Shown here piece after piece: positions 47,918-60,871 of a stretch of 64,000 nt of DNA. Origin of the DNA: Orbilia blumenaviensis (Eukaryota; Ascomycota; Orbiliomycetes; Orbiliales; Orbiliaceae); NCBI GenBank assembly GCA_036872755.1, contig JAVHNS010000006.1, positions 1,116,001-1,180,000 on the forward strand, read 5' to 3'. Position 1 is the stretch's first letter. Every line of letters starts with the position of its first letter. Under the pieces are notes generated by a model that was given only the letters and a program-made list of their open reading frames with translations, ran no database searches and was not told where the DNA came from. The position numbers and the translations under genes are program-made.

Positions 47918-50474
47918 ATGGATGCCTCTCGCATAATCCTAGGGGTTGTCATCCTGATCTTGATCCTCTCTCCCGATAATGCCGCGAATGTCTCGAACCG
48001 GGATTACAATATTAAGGACATCATATCTGAGGAGCGGCGATGGCTCGGGGAGCTCCAGAACTCAACTTACGGGAATGTTGGAAACTTGACTGGCTTCGCA
48101 GACGGCTGGTGGAGCCCGGCAGGCATGGGAATGGTACGGACGAGGGTTAGCCATATGATAGATGATGTCTTCAATCGGGCAAAGGCAGATGACAGCCCCC
48201 CGCCAATACGAAACATACTCGATGATACCCCAATAAAGAGGGACCTTGGAGCTGTGGCTCTAAGCGCAGATGACGACGATTCTCTATCACCCCCAGAATA
48301 CGAACGGGCGGAACCAAACCCTCTGGAAGGGTCTGAGGCGCCGATGTACCGAAATATCACAGGGATGCTCAACGGTGACTGGACCCGTCTGGACATACCA
48401 GGCCTTCATCGGCCTATAATCAACGATACCTACCAACGGAATGTAACTATAGACAAAGGCCGGTTTTGGATGATCATAAAGGAACGGCAGCCTGCGAAGA
48501 ATTTCGAAGAATTGCGAGGAGTTGTTCAAACTGTCTCTATGAACATGGAACTTTTCAACGATTGGGGGGGTCGTGTGGGCGGCCAGTCAGTTGATGTCAA
48601 AATGCATGGTATCCACTTTGTGGAATCTGGTCTTCTCATTGGTGCAACCAACAGCAACAAGTAAGAGTTTCCGTCCTTAAGTTTCCGTATTGTGAGATAT
48701 CTAATTGTAGTAATAGATTCGCTGGTATATTCGGGCTACCGCATTTAACACCATCGAACACGACCTACAATTTAATAAAAAAGCCTTTAAACGAATCATT
48801 ATCGCAGCAGATTGAGGAGCATCTTGAGACTGGGGACGAATACCCACCATGGATTCCCGTCGATGAACAATATATTGGGACACCCCCCCTCCAGTGCGAG
48901 TTTATCGTATACCTCCAAATACATCCAATCAAAATGCACCCGGACGCCTCTTGGTTTACTGAACTCTCCCAGCAAAGTATTGTGGATACTATTGAACGCG
49001 AGCTTCGCCATAGGACGGGCGAATACATCCCCATAGCACCCCCGTCGCTTGTCGGATCTTCCATAATATACTCCCCAGATTGCTCATTTGTTCTGTCCTC
49101 AGAGGCTGCTACGGGGCTCAAACTTGAATCATACTTTGACCGGGTGTCTAACTTTGCGTTAAACGCGTGTCTTATCGTCGCCTTCGAAATCTATTTCATG
49201 ATCCGCCAGATGAAAGAATCTTCGACTCCCTCAACCTTATCTCGTGTTTCATTCTGGACAATTGGAATCCTCTCTCTTCTTGATGGCTATATTGTTATTA
49301 TATTCATAGTCACTGCTACTCTGGTGGAACGAAGCTCGCTTGCTCTCATCGCTGCTGCGTTTTTCTGTACTGTCCTGGCCGGGTTTTTTGGGATTCGATA
49401 CATGCTTATGATATATCGTGTTCAGCTTCCTGAACGACGAGCGGCACAGGTGCAATCATCCCCTCCCCAGTCTTCCCCAGCAGCAGCAGCCGCGCAAGCC
49501 GCGGCAGCACGAGCATCTGCGGCGGGCACGCTTCCACCACCTGCAACTGCGCGGACAAACCCAGTTGTCAACACGGCACCCCCTCCCGCAACCACTGTCC
49601 GCCAGGATTTTTCCTCAATAATTACTCGTTTTTACATGTTCCTTGTGGTCACAGGGTTTCTTTTGATCTATTCAATTTCTCTTCCCCTGTTCCTTCGCAA
49701 TCTAATACAGCGAATTGCACTCTTTCTATCACTCTCCTTCTGGGTTCCTCAAATCTACCGGAACACCTACCGAAACTGCCGCAAGGGCCTTAAATGGGAA
49801 TTTGTTTTTGGGATGTCAACTTGCCGGCTCATCGCTGTATTATACTTCTATGGCTATTCTGACAATATCGCATTTTCGAGACCAGTCAAGTGGATTTGCT
49901 GGGCAAGCGTGGGATGGGTATGGTGCCAGATCTGGATGCTAGGAGTCCAGGAGCTGCTAGGGCCGAGATTTTTGGTACCGGAGGGCTGGTTCCCACCGGC
50001 TTATGATTACTATCCTATCTTGCCAGCTGATGATCTCGAGAGGGCACTTTTGGGCGAAGGTGGAAGTCCAGTAAGTCCGACCGCTACGAAGGAAGGCGGT
50101 AATGGGGGTTATGGCGGGACTAGAAGCGGAAGAAGGGGAACAAGGATATTCGATTGTGCTATCTGTATGCAAAGTGTAGAGGTGCCGGTCGTTCCTTCGA
50201 GCGGACAACACCGGCATGACCCTGACAACGATAATGGTGATGATGCAGGCGGGGTTGTGGGGGGTTTATTAGGGCAGGGAGTATATGTTGGGCGGAGAAG
50301 CTATATGGTCACGCCCTGTAGGCACGTTTTCCATTCCGGGTGTTTGGAAGGATGGATGAGGGTTAGGTTACAATGCCCTATCTGCAGGTATGTTGTCCTT
50401 CTTGGTTGCTTCTCACCCTTTCTCCGGATTTTTGCTGATAATTGTGTGATAGGAATACCTTACCGCCTATTTGA
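47918..50474 (+). CDS. dscA: Dsc complex RING E3 ligase (Dsc1/DscA/Tul1-type), 811 aa
   Basis: Three exons; introns 48661-48716 and 50388-50452. The tiny last exon (22 bases) restores the family ending CPICRNTLPPI; without it the frame runs on into unrelated sequence. A signal peptide or anchor lies at residues 1-23, then a ~300-residue lumenal region with sequons, then about seven membrane spans (from about residue 395), interrupted by a cytosolic Ala/Pro-rich loop (about 490-540), and a C-terminal RING-H2 domain from C728: CAIC ... CRHVFHSGC ... CPIC, with an insert of about 40 residues between the first and second ligand pairs. Tul1/Dsc1 forms the Golgi/endosomal Dsc ubiquitin ligase used in SREBP activation and membrane-protein quality control. 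Confidence 0.93.
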
Positions 50475-52227
50475 GTGTATTTGTATTGTGGCTTACTTTT
50501 GAGGCTAGACGTGGACGAATAATTCCGAATTGTGTACATATGCTTGTTTCTTTTTTTCCTTTGATCTGTGAGCCGTGCAGGTAATGGCGATCGGCTTTGC
50601 CCTCAATTCCCTTCGGCATTTTGGAGTTCAGCATTATCCTTTGGCGTTATATGTCATAATTGCAGGCCTTTCTGTTAAGTGTTACGAATTAGTAATTGAA
50701 GCATTTTCACCAAGTGATATGTGACCGCGAATCTACCCGATACCCTCCCTTTCTGATGCTACCTGTGTCTAAGAAATATGTACCCAACTTTAAAATATTA
50801 ATCTGCACGTTCCTATGAGTGAGCTGGCGAATGGGTACCTCTCTGAGTCATGGTATGCAGAGCTTCAACATATCAAGAAATTCAAAGTGAGAGATAACCC
50901 ATAGGCATCTACCGGGTTTGGTATCGATTACGATTATATGTTAACCGAATATCCCGAGCATGCTAGCAGTTGGTCTTAAACGAGTACGAGTTAGTCCTGA
51001 AATGCATTAATCTCAAACCGCAGCTGAAAGTCTGTCCAGTTGCAACGCCAATGCAGGAGTTCCCTCGAAAAATCCATCGGGGATCGAAGACCGTTTAATC
51101 CTTCCTCATCCTAAGAAATGTTTCCCAGCATAAACGGCCTCGGAGAAAAGGCTTCACCGTCAACCGCCTGCAAACGGTCCCTTCTATAGATCTGGCTTAA
51201 CGTTGGGCTCAAAGGGGATAGCATAGCTAGAATCTTCACGGTCGGTCTCCTGAATTAGTGATACAGAATCCAGGCTGTGTCGGCCGACCAGCTCGGTTCG
51301 TTTCAGGCCCTGCACAACCCGGAAATAGCTAGTCAGGACCCCAAGCCAGAGCCATCGCCTCCCAATGGTCTGGTGGGTGGAAAACAGTGGCTCGCTGGCA
51401 AGGATTTCCAGCGTCTGCCGCACCAACCAAAACCGATTGAAACGCCCTTCGCTCATCTCAGGCAGCAAAAGGAGGGCTGGTGTGGGTGGAAAGCCCCTTG
51501 TCTGCATGTCCTGCAGGATGATGTTTTGATGTTTACGAAAATGTCAATACATACATTTCTTGACTCCCTTCTTCAATTCTTGACTTCAATTCTTTTCCTT
51601 CTTTTTTTTTCTCCCAAGGCTTTTTATTACTTCATCCTATCCTTTAAACCCGACATTCCAGGACTGGTTCTTTCTGGTATCATCATTCCTTTCACCCACC
51701 TTCTTTTTTTTATATAATTAAACAGGAGAGCTTTGACAGCTTGAGCTCGTGATTTCCATCCATTTTTCCCGTGAGCTGTCCGCTGGTTTAGGAATTCAAC
51801 TCGCTGTTTAATCTCATTCCGGGCGATTGGAGATTCGAGAACCTCGACGGTACGCAATACAAACAGGAAATTATCATCACGCCTCGCAAAGCTGTACGAC
51901 ATCCCTTTATATATATCCACGGACCGGTTCCTGTTTCTTTTCTATCAGTCCTTTTACCAGCCAAATTCTCTCTCTCTCTCTCTCTTTTTTTTTTTTTTTC
52001 CCCCAAATTATTGTGAGGGGAAAATATCGGGCTTGGGTCCCATTGACGATAAACATATCGAGTATTCGACATATTCGCTGGAACCCATTTATCATCCCAA
52101 GCTAGATATTTCATTCATTTCTAAGAAAAACCCATCCGGAGCAAGTCTCTCGAAGAGGTACCTCGACGGGCCTTTAAAGTAAAACTCGTATATAAAAATT
52201 AAAAGAAAAAAATAATATATAACAACA
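50475..52227. other. Intergenic region with CT-rich leader
   Basis: About 1.75 kb without a supported gene. The last 300 bases carry a (CT)n/T tract (about 51970-52000) and AT-rich leader typical of the upstream side of the gene at 52228. Confidence 0.5.
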
Positions 52228-54202
52228 ATGCCTCGCAGCCCACCGAAGCACCTCACACTCCTCCTCCCCCCGCCATATCAAAGCAACTACCAAATTGCCT
52301 CTCCCACATATTTTTCCACATTACAGACACCGACTCCGGTATCTGCATATGCATCCGAAAAATATCCAACACCTATCCCAATTTCCGCCCGCACATTAAC
52401 ACCTGGCACTGGCGCCGGTACAATAATATTCGACTCTACAACTCTATATACACCCACCTCACCAGCCAAGCCGTGTGTTTATGAGCACTATCTCCCAGCC
52501 GACGAATACACACTTCATAGGTTTATCCGGAGAGAACGTGAAGAGCATTTCCGACGACTGCGACAAAAATGGGGTGTACTGTTTTATTGGATCGTTGGTG
52601 TCTCTGTCATCATCGCATTCGGCATTGCCAGCGCCACATGGTCATATAAGTACACCGATTCTGGGGTTTTTGAAATGTTGTTCCCTGGGTTGATTACAAA
52701 TGGGGGAAATGTGAGAGGTTACACCCGCGCCCCGGAGGTATTGATGGTTAGCAATGGTACTGGATATGCTATTTCTATGCCATTGAACGAGGAGGCTTAT
52801 CCATTGCCTGGGGAGTGGTACAGAGCACTTTGCGACTCGGTGGAGATGAAGAGCATGGCTACGGCGGAGAATAGGATGGGTAAACCCATGGCTGCGCATT
52901 TGGGATACTATGAGGAGGATAAGGGGTATGAAGGGTTGGAGTTGTCTGGGGGTGATGATGAAGAAGGCGGGGATGGAGAGTGCGAGAGGACCATGACCTT
53001 CGTTGTCGATGATTGGGAGGGACGAGTTGGCGGTGTTGGAGAGATGGTTATGGGTTTGTGGATGGCTTATGCTCTAGCTATTGAAGAGAAGAGAGAATTC
53101 TTCGTCGTTGGCAAGAAGGGACGATGGTAAGTTACGATAATCTATCCAAGCTATTTTGCTTATGCATTGAAATGTTGATGTTGACGATAACGAATAGGGC
53201 ATATGGAGATATCAACAAGTACTTCGACATTCCGCCACCAACTAATAAGTGTACCCCACCAGCGATGTCAAGAAGTCTACCTTGCCCAAGGAACACACCT
53301 CATAGGCTCGTCACTCCTGCAACGTTCAAGGATGCTTTTGGACATGCATTTGAGAACCAATTTGAAGATGCCCGCGAAGTTGGTGTCAAGCGTCAGCATA
53401 AGATCTTTGAATTCCTACGAACAGGATACGAGGCCATTCCACTTCGGGCTGATATTCAGACTACTATCATGGACAGGGTTCATGCCATCGGTGTTGAAGC
53501 TAGCAAGAACGTTGTGGCTGTTCAGATCCGACGCGGTGACCGAGGTGCTAGGGAGTGGAGGTGGCATAAGGGATATCTTCCACTTGCTAGATTTATGAAG
53601 GTTAGCTTGAACATGCCCGGTGATGTCATCAAGGGTGTCTTTGCAGCTAGCGAGGGTGAAGGTGATAAATGGCCAAAGGACTATTTCCTCCCAGATTATC
53701 CTAGCCAGTCGGCGGAGCTACCGGTTAGAATCATTTCTTCGGATGATTCTACCGTATTTGATGATGAAGAGATCAAGAACTGTGGCGCTGATGGGCGCAA
53801 TGGCGTTTGTGTAAGGGCGCAGGATAGGAGTGTGGCTGTGGGACAGCCTGGTGGCTTCTGGGCTGAAGATCTGAACAAGATGGAAAGAGACGAAAGAGAG
53901 GCTGCTGCAGTGGCTTATCTCGTCGACTTTGGAGTCCAGGTTGAGGCCTTGAGGGTGGCTAAAGACGGCTGGGTGGTCTGTGGGTATTATGGAGATATGT
54001 GCCGGATGCTCGCTGTGGGCATGGGGTGAGTAACTACCCTTCCATCGTTTCTTTTTTTGTTTCCTCAAGGCTCCAGCCTCGGAGGAAGAGTGAAGATTTA
54101 ATTTACTAACTTACATGGATTTGTAGGTGGGAATCGGCGATAGAGAAAGGCCATTGGGTGAACATCGATGGTGACTTCGACTGGTTCGGCATGAGGTGGT
54201 AA
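52228..54202 (+). CDS. Type II membrane fucosyltransferase-like protein, 600 aa
   Basis: Three exons; introns 53127-53197 and 54026-54126. A cytosolic Pro/Thr-rich N-terminus of about 115 residues with a basic juxtamembrane segment (RREREEHFRRLRQKW) precedes one membrane span (about residues 116-138): the layout of a Golgi type II glycosyltransferase. The lumenal part contains NVVAVQIRRGDRGARE, resembling the H/I-R-R-x-D GDP-fucose motif of GT23/GT65/GT68-type fucosyltransferases, and a C-terminal block GYYGDMCRMLAVGMGWESA then GHWVNIDGDFDWFG resembling the ends of fungal members of that superfamily. I infer protein or glycan fucosyl transfer, with uncertain subfamily. The end at 54202 coincides with a GTAAGA that could be another donor, so a further exon is possible. 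Confidence 0.75.
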
Positions 54203-57200
54203 GATCCTTGAGTAGTCCTTTCCTCGCCTCCCGATCTGCCAGCCTATGCGTAGAAGTTTATGCCGTCATGGTACTCGGCATGAACTGCCTTTGCATGACG
54301 GAGGCAACGGATGGGATTGGGTGCTACCAAGACCCCGTCATGCCGGGAAGGTTCTCGATACGAGGAAGCCTAGGTAATTAATGGACGAGGACGGCTGGAT
54401 GGGTGCATTGCCAGCTCATACATCAGCTGAACTTGGACGGATATGGGAAACTTCCCAGGAATCTTTCTGCCATGCGAGCAAGCTGAGGTTTCAGGAGCGG
54501 CAGGGGAGGTGTGGATTGATATCTCTTGTCTATGCTTTTGAATTCATTTCCTTATTTCCTTTTGCTAGGATTGGTATCTACGCGGATTGCACTGCTCCCG
54601 GAATGGAGGCGGGATGGATGAGGAGGAGGCGGGGCTCTCGAGTGGTTTCTTATGGTTTACTTGCTGTTTCAATTAGCGTTTCCTTGAGTTCTCATTAATC
54701 TTGCCATTCAAAGACGTATACAAGTACTACAACTATCTCTGTGCTCTTGCTTCTTCTAAATATATACTGGCATTCTATGGTAATAAGGGCTCTGCAGTGC
54801 TACTATACATTCTGCGTCACCTCAGACGACTACATTTGATTCCAGAAAGTTATAGATATCTTTAGACACTCTGGCTCACCCCTGCGGTGGCCGCAGGACT
54901 ATAGCTACTGGCCATGGCCTTTACTAATTTAGAACATGTCTTCTTGAAACAGCCGACTTGTCCAACAATTTAAAACGCAGACTAGACGTTTCAAACTCCG
55001 CCGTTTGAAGCCCGGCAGCGCAGCAGCTTTCTTTTCTTCAGATTTTCCTACCTGGGCGAAAATTGACGAAAACGGGATAATTGCGAAGCAATTCTAGCCT
55101 TAAATTTTACGAACGGGAAAAAGAGTATGCTTGACGTGGTCGTGGGCGTGCTTTTCGCGTTTTGGTGTTGCAGAATTTCCCTGCGTGTCCAATGGGTGTT
55201 CTGGCCTTAGGCGTTTCTGTAACCGCACAGGAGATTTGGCGGCGAGGTTGTTGGCAGCCAATCAGAAAGTGGGGGCTGCAAGCCCCTCCTTCAAAGGACG
55301 GGCAGGTAAAAGTCTTAGACGCCGGGGTATGGGGGGTATATGGATATAGAAAGGCCAGGATATTCGAATGTAGGCGAAAAAAAATTTTTACTCTAAAATT
55401 CACATGGGAAAACTGTCTAGAGAGCTCGAGAGAGAGAGTTCTTCAATAAATGGTTTCTAGCTGCCATATTGATATGTAGGACGATACCTTTTCTACCAGG
55501 GCTCCTACTACACGTTCCGCTCCTGAGGCTCCTTGGATGCTGAGGTCAGACTGCAGGATCCGGGCCATATCAGATTAGCATATAGCCGTCGATAAGTATA
55601 ACCGTAGAACTGTAGTTCGTATCGCTGCGATGCAAGCGCAAGCTGCACTCCACACTGGTCAAGCTTGCGTGATTTTGCATGTGCGTCCGGGCGGTTTAGT
55701 TAAACTATACCAGTAGCTTAACACTCTGACGTTTATTGGTGGACCATATTGTATGGTATCGGACTATCCCGCCTCAATGTGATCATACGAAGTCACCGGA
55801 TACTTATCGATAGATCATAGGACCCTTACTTCGACGAAACGCAACCTTAAATTCCTCAAGACTTTTATATGTACACTTATAAGCTTTAGAAGGTACCAAT
55901 TTCCCTTACTCACAGAATCGAATACTTCGTGTACTTTTTTTTTTTTTTCCTTCGCCAGCTGGCCTCGCCGTCGGAACTCGTTTGAAAGTGGCCGGATTTG
56001 TTGAAGCCAGAGTTGGAAGCTGGTACCAACAGTTTGAGGATTAAATGCCCGTTACGGTAGGCTCGAGAGGAACAACCCTTGAGGAACGCGAAACCGGGTT
56101 CTAGCTTTGCTCTTAAGCTCTTGCTATAATCGCGAAAAGAAAAAAAAGAAGAAGAAGAAGAAGGATAGAAACTCGTTCAGGTACTAAAACTAAAATAAAG
56201 CTGTCAAATGTCAAAATATGTCTTTGTTCCTGTCTTAAGTTTGTTCAGGCCTTCATCAGACAGACGTTTAAGCAGAAATGTGGAAATTATTCAAACCCAT
56301 TTCTTTTTTTGCCCTTTCTGTCGGAGTATACCTAGAAATGTAGAGCGCACCCGCCACGGAGTCAGATACGTTTCGGACAGAGGCAGGCTGTGAGAAGTCG
56401 GTTGGAGCTGATTGGGATTGTCCATTCCAGGCTGTGAGATGCGGGAAAGTGGAGTCCTCTTTCTACTTTCATCGAAAAGATTCGCCTTGCTCGAGAATTT
56501 TAACAAGAACGACCGTAGCAAGACGCAAGAATGTCACGCGCACGCGTAAAATCGGTGATGGCGAAGGAATGGTCCGCCAAGGCTTGACTAGGCAGGGGCC
56601 ACCCATGTCAATACATGGAAGGGCCTGAAGGTGTGGAACCATCGCACTCGGGGTGGGGCTTGGCAGTCCATTCCTGGCCTGCCATTTCCTCCTCGTCTCT
56701 CTCGAGATTTGCTTCTGTGAAGTTCTGCCACCCGATTTTTGGGATCTTAATTTCAGTGCTGAATTGGGAAGTGTAATTGAATAATTTCCTCATCCCTTTC
56801 CTAGGGCTGGTTTTTCCTCCGTTCTTAAGGCCAAAAAAACTTTCTCTGCTTATCACTATCACTATCACTCTCTACTGTTCGTTGTCGTCGTCGTCGTCAT
56901 TGGTAGCTTCGAAGATACTGGTACCTCTTTTCTACTCGTGTAGTTTTGGCACGGTCCGCTCCTTTAAACCGACATCCTCAATTTTACTTTTCCTCGTCTC
57001 CTAACTTGACTCGACTCGACTCGACCTTTTTTCTCTCTTCTTCCTCAAACCTCAAACCTCAAACCTAATCTTTCCCTTCTTCATCCTCCTCTTCTCCTGC
57101 TCATCCTAATCCAATCCATCCTAATTCTCATAATCATCTTGCTCCTTAGCCTGTGCTGCAACCAAATTAAACTGCACAATCGAATAGTAACATCTTGTGT

Positions 57201-58072
57201 GCCAAATTCATTTTTCTGACTGTGCCTTGTGGAGACACTGAACGGGGTTCATCCATCCAACGACGCGCCGGAGATCGATAGAAAGCAGCAGTCCTGTCTG
57301 AAAATCCGGAAACTTGCAGCTGTCTTGGGGAACAAGATTCAAAAAAAACCGACAAGGTCGTGTTCGAGAGCGTGCATCCATTTAATATAACCTAGTCTCA
57401 TTCACTCATCCGGACTCCAGCCGTTCCTCCCTCACGCCGTCTGTTTCGTCTTTCTTCATCCCACTTCCTTACTCCTTCTTATCCACCTGGTCACCCAACC
57501 GTCCACCCATCTCTTTCAGTCTTTTTTTTTCTCTTTCGTTCTACTTCTCGATCAGCTGCAGCCTTCTCGCTTCTTTTTATCGCTCAGCTGCATAACATAC
57601 ATCACATAGACAGAGGAGGCATATCGATCAGTCTCCCACACCCCCTCGCCTGTAAAGGTCATAATCTTGCTGCATTGTGCATCTAGGTTTAATTTAGTCT
57701 TGTCTGTCCGTCGTAGTCGTACTGAGTACCGACCTTGTTCCTCCCACTGCGATTTTCTCTTATCTTCTGCCACTCCCGCACCTTTCAGTTACATTTTCCC
57801 TCTTCCCCCGTCGCATTTCGCCCCATCCTCCTTGAAAGTTTTCCCACCATCCGCGCCCACCACCATCGCCACTTTCTTCTTTAAACATTTAGAACATTCG
57901 CCCATTTTTTTGGTTTCTGCGATTCTTCTTTATTGAAAGTAATTGCATCATATCCGACTTTGAGATCCGACAGAATATATTTCGGGCAATAAGAACTATC
58001 AGCGACACAAACTTTCGACTTTTTTCTTTTATCTTCTAAAGGATCCTGACGTATCTGATTGGAAGAGATAAA
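54203..58072. other. 3.9 kb non-coding region with long pyrimidine-rich leader
   Basis: No complete gene. Open frames at 54196-54381, 54381-54698 and 55107-55449 lack domains and splice support. From about 56800 to 58072 the plus strand is strongly C/T-rich, with GACTC (57006) and CAAACCT (57050) short repeats: a long promoter/5' UTR for the gene at 58073. Confidence 0.55.
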
Positions 58073-59914
58073 ATGGCGACCTTGATTTCGACCCAACCTC
58101 GCCATGTTCTTACCCCTCTTTCGCCGAGGAAGAGGACCGTGTTAGGCAACGTCACCAACATTGTTCGCGGTCTTGACGCAACACTTGACGGTAAGCGACC
58201 ATAGTCTTGTTAAAGGTTAACTTGTTTAAATATTCTTTCCTTTCAAAAATTTTTTTGATAAAATACCTTTTGATCGCTATTCCTTTTTTTCCTCTATCTG
58301 TTTCTGTTTCTATCTATTTGGCGAAAACCCCCGATGGTACCATCCAGCCCCAGCCCCCAGTTAGATACACACATACATACAGACATACCTTGTATACTGT
58401 GCAAGTATCAGCTAGGTGTCAGATGGACTGCTACTGCGATGGAGTTAAGAAACTCGAGCAAGAGCGCCCGCCTATATTTGGCTAGCCAATCAAAACCCCA
58501 CGTCCTGATCGTCCAGGTTGTGTTTCATCTTCCCACGTTGCGCAACACATTTCACCAGTCGCCGGTCCGCTCCGACGTGATGTCACTTCCCAATATAAAT
58601 TTGGAGCTCCACTTTGCTTAACTTCAGGATCCACAACCTCGATTGTTTGACGTTGTCGATGGTAACAATGATAATGATTACAATGGTACTTATGATGACG
58701 CTGACCGACATTGTCTTCCTTCTCCCATAGGCCACTTCTCCAAGTCATCCTTGTCAAAGAAACCGCTTGGTCTCTCCACCTCTTCCGGCAAGCGGCCCTT
58801 CTACACCATCTACGACGAAAACGTCCCTGTCAATGTATCCACCCAGACCAAGCGCATGAAGTCCCAATTGTCACCCGCTTCATGCGACGAGAACTCTGTT
58901 CCTAAATATGCTCTCGTTACGAAGCCCTCTACCCTCTCTAACCCTGTCGTCTCTAAGAAGAAGACAGTCAATGCATCTTCATCCACCTCTTCCCTAAAGC
59001 GACGGTCCCACAACCCGTCTTCCACTTCTTCTGCACCTGCCACTGGCTCTTCCGGTCGCCCAGCCCTTTCCCGCAAGGATAGCCTTGCCACTCTCTCCTC
59101 GCCGTCGAAGGGTATCAAGCGTAAGATCCAGAAGACTGTCCGACGTGTCGACCCACCTTCTCATTTATCCAAATCGGGTAAAGATATTGAGTCGATCGAT
59201 GGCAGACTTATTGCCACCCCTGTCACTAAGTCGGGTAATACTACTGGGAACACATGGCGTCCCGGCCAGTCATTCCCTAAGGGATGGATGTTTGAGATCC
59301 ATGAGGACACACTTGAAGAGACCCTGACAAACTTGATGTACCATGGCGCTGGTACCCTTGATATCTCCGACGAAGAGGACTTGAAGAAGTGTAGCGAAGT
59401 CGATCGAATTGGCAAGGAGAACATCCCACCTCCACCAACTGAGGACCAGCTTGCTATGCCACCTCCAGCCATCCCTAGACGAGAGGAATTTGAGATCATG
59501 GAAGAAGAGCGAATCAGAAGTCCACTTGGTGAGGCAGATGTCGAGATCTTTTACCCAAGCATCAAGAAGGAGCGGGAAGAGGCCGAAAAGCTAAAGAAGA
59601 TGAAGCAAGAGGAGAAGAGGAGCTGCATGGCGGCATCCAAGTTCGCTGTTATCGGCGATATAGTCAACGACTACCTCAAACAACATAAAGTCGATGCCGA
59701 CGTTCTCGCAGCTGCAGCTGTCCCGTTGCCTGAAGATGATGAAGACGATGAGGAGGATTTTCAGGATGAAAATGCGCCAGCCAAGACCGAGAAAAGGGAT
59801 GTCAAGCCTAAAGTCAATATTCCAACGATATCCATCGAGAACTGTGACTTTGATGTCATCGACTCACAATCTCGATCGCTAGCCGAAGACGAACTCTTTA
59901 ACGACGACCTTTGA
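58073..59914 (+). CDS. Candidate APC/C substrate with D-box and KEN box, 433 aa
   Basis: Two exons split by an unusually long intron, 58191-58730 (540 bp). Exon 1 ends in Gly-split phase 1. The N-terminus carries a consensus destruction box R21-T-V-L24-G-N-V-T-N29 next to SPRKR, and a KEN box lies at 268-270 (GKENIPPPP). The middle is basic and Ser-rich. A conserved-looking stretch (WMFEIHEDTLEETLTNLMYH, then LDISDEED) precedes the KEN box, and RSPLGEADVE follows it. The C-terminus is acidic. This layout, degrons in a mostly disordered basic-to-acidic protein, fits a cell-cycle regulator destroyed by the anaphase-promoting complex, perhaps securin-like. The precise orthology is not established. 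Confidence 0.75.
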
Positions 59915-60871
59915 AAGGCTTGTGCACAACTGCTACTCTTCATTGAAGGGTCATGCGGTGGTGTATGCGGGGTGGATATGAAACGATGACTTCACGATAC
60001 GAAAAGTTATGATGCATATGTATACGATTGTGTATGTGGCGGTCGTAAAAGCATATAGATCATGAAACACCAAAAAGTCATATTAGAGCACAGCGAAGCA
60101 AATAAGCGCGTTGGTTCTTATGGTAAGTTATGGACTCTCTGGACTTCCAGGTTGTCTGCTCTTTACTTGTGTGGGCTTTGTTGGATATGGGATTTGTTAG
60201 CATTTGCCCTTCTGCCTATTAGCTTGTTACTGCTTGTCCTTTTTCTTCTAGTTTTTGATTTTTAATCTGCTGTGTTTCTTGAGCGTGTGATATTATTTTC
60301 TGGTTTTACTTTCTTTCTATCTTCAGCCTTCCAGTGATATCCTGTTGCGCGAAACAAAAAGGGTTGTTTTCGGATCCTGTTTTCCCAACTGGTGTTTGTG
60401 ATTCTTATGCTTTCAAGCAATTTCATATCCGGTCTTGTACTTTTGGAAAAAAAACTGGTGTGGAGCGCTTGGATACAAACTTTGTTTCTTAGGATAGTAT
60501 CATAGTATAGTATAGTATAGTATAGTATTAGCTAGTATAACAAATAAGAACCGGGATACCCACCACTCGATGGCCCCGAATACCACTTATAACTTCAGGA
60601 TATCCCATGACCATTTGTAGTTTTATACACTCAGATCTGGTTGTCAAATGAGGGAGATTGCGCTGGTGGTTTAGGCTCTAGGCGGCAAACAAAAGAACCG
60701 CTATTACGCTCCAATGGTCTCATGGTGCTGCCCTTATGGGCGTTGGGCCGCGTAGTAGAAACGTTTTTATGCAATATCGTGTGCGTACGTCGGCTGTCTA
60801 TAATCATTGAAGCTCAATAATAGCACAGTATATAAGACCCGTAGAACGACGTGTGGAGGATTATACTCAAT
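59915..60871. other. Intergenic region with pentanucleotide repeat
   Basis: Contains a TATAG-unit microsatellite (about 60500-60530). TATATAAG (60829-60836) lies about 36 bases before the next start codon, a convincing TATA box. Confidence 0.55.
60829..60836 (+). promoter_or_regulatory. TATA box of the 60.9 kb secreted-protein gene
   Basis: TATATAAG, 36 bases upstream of ATG at 60872. The leader is therefore very short if it is used. Confidence 0.6.

Noticed and set aside
54196..54698. Two consecutive plus-strand frames after the glycosyltransferase-like gene
   Set aside because: No clear splice join to the upstream gene whose final exon ends in a stop; no domain.
55107..55449. Overlapping frames on both strands
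   Set aside because: Mutually overlapping and without features; most likely chance.
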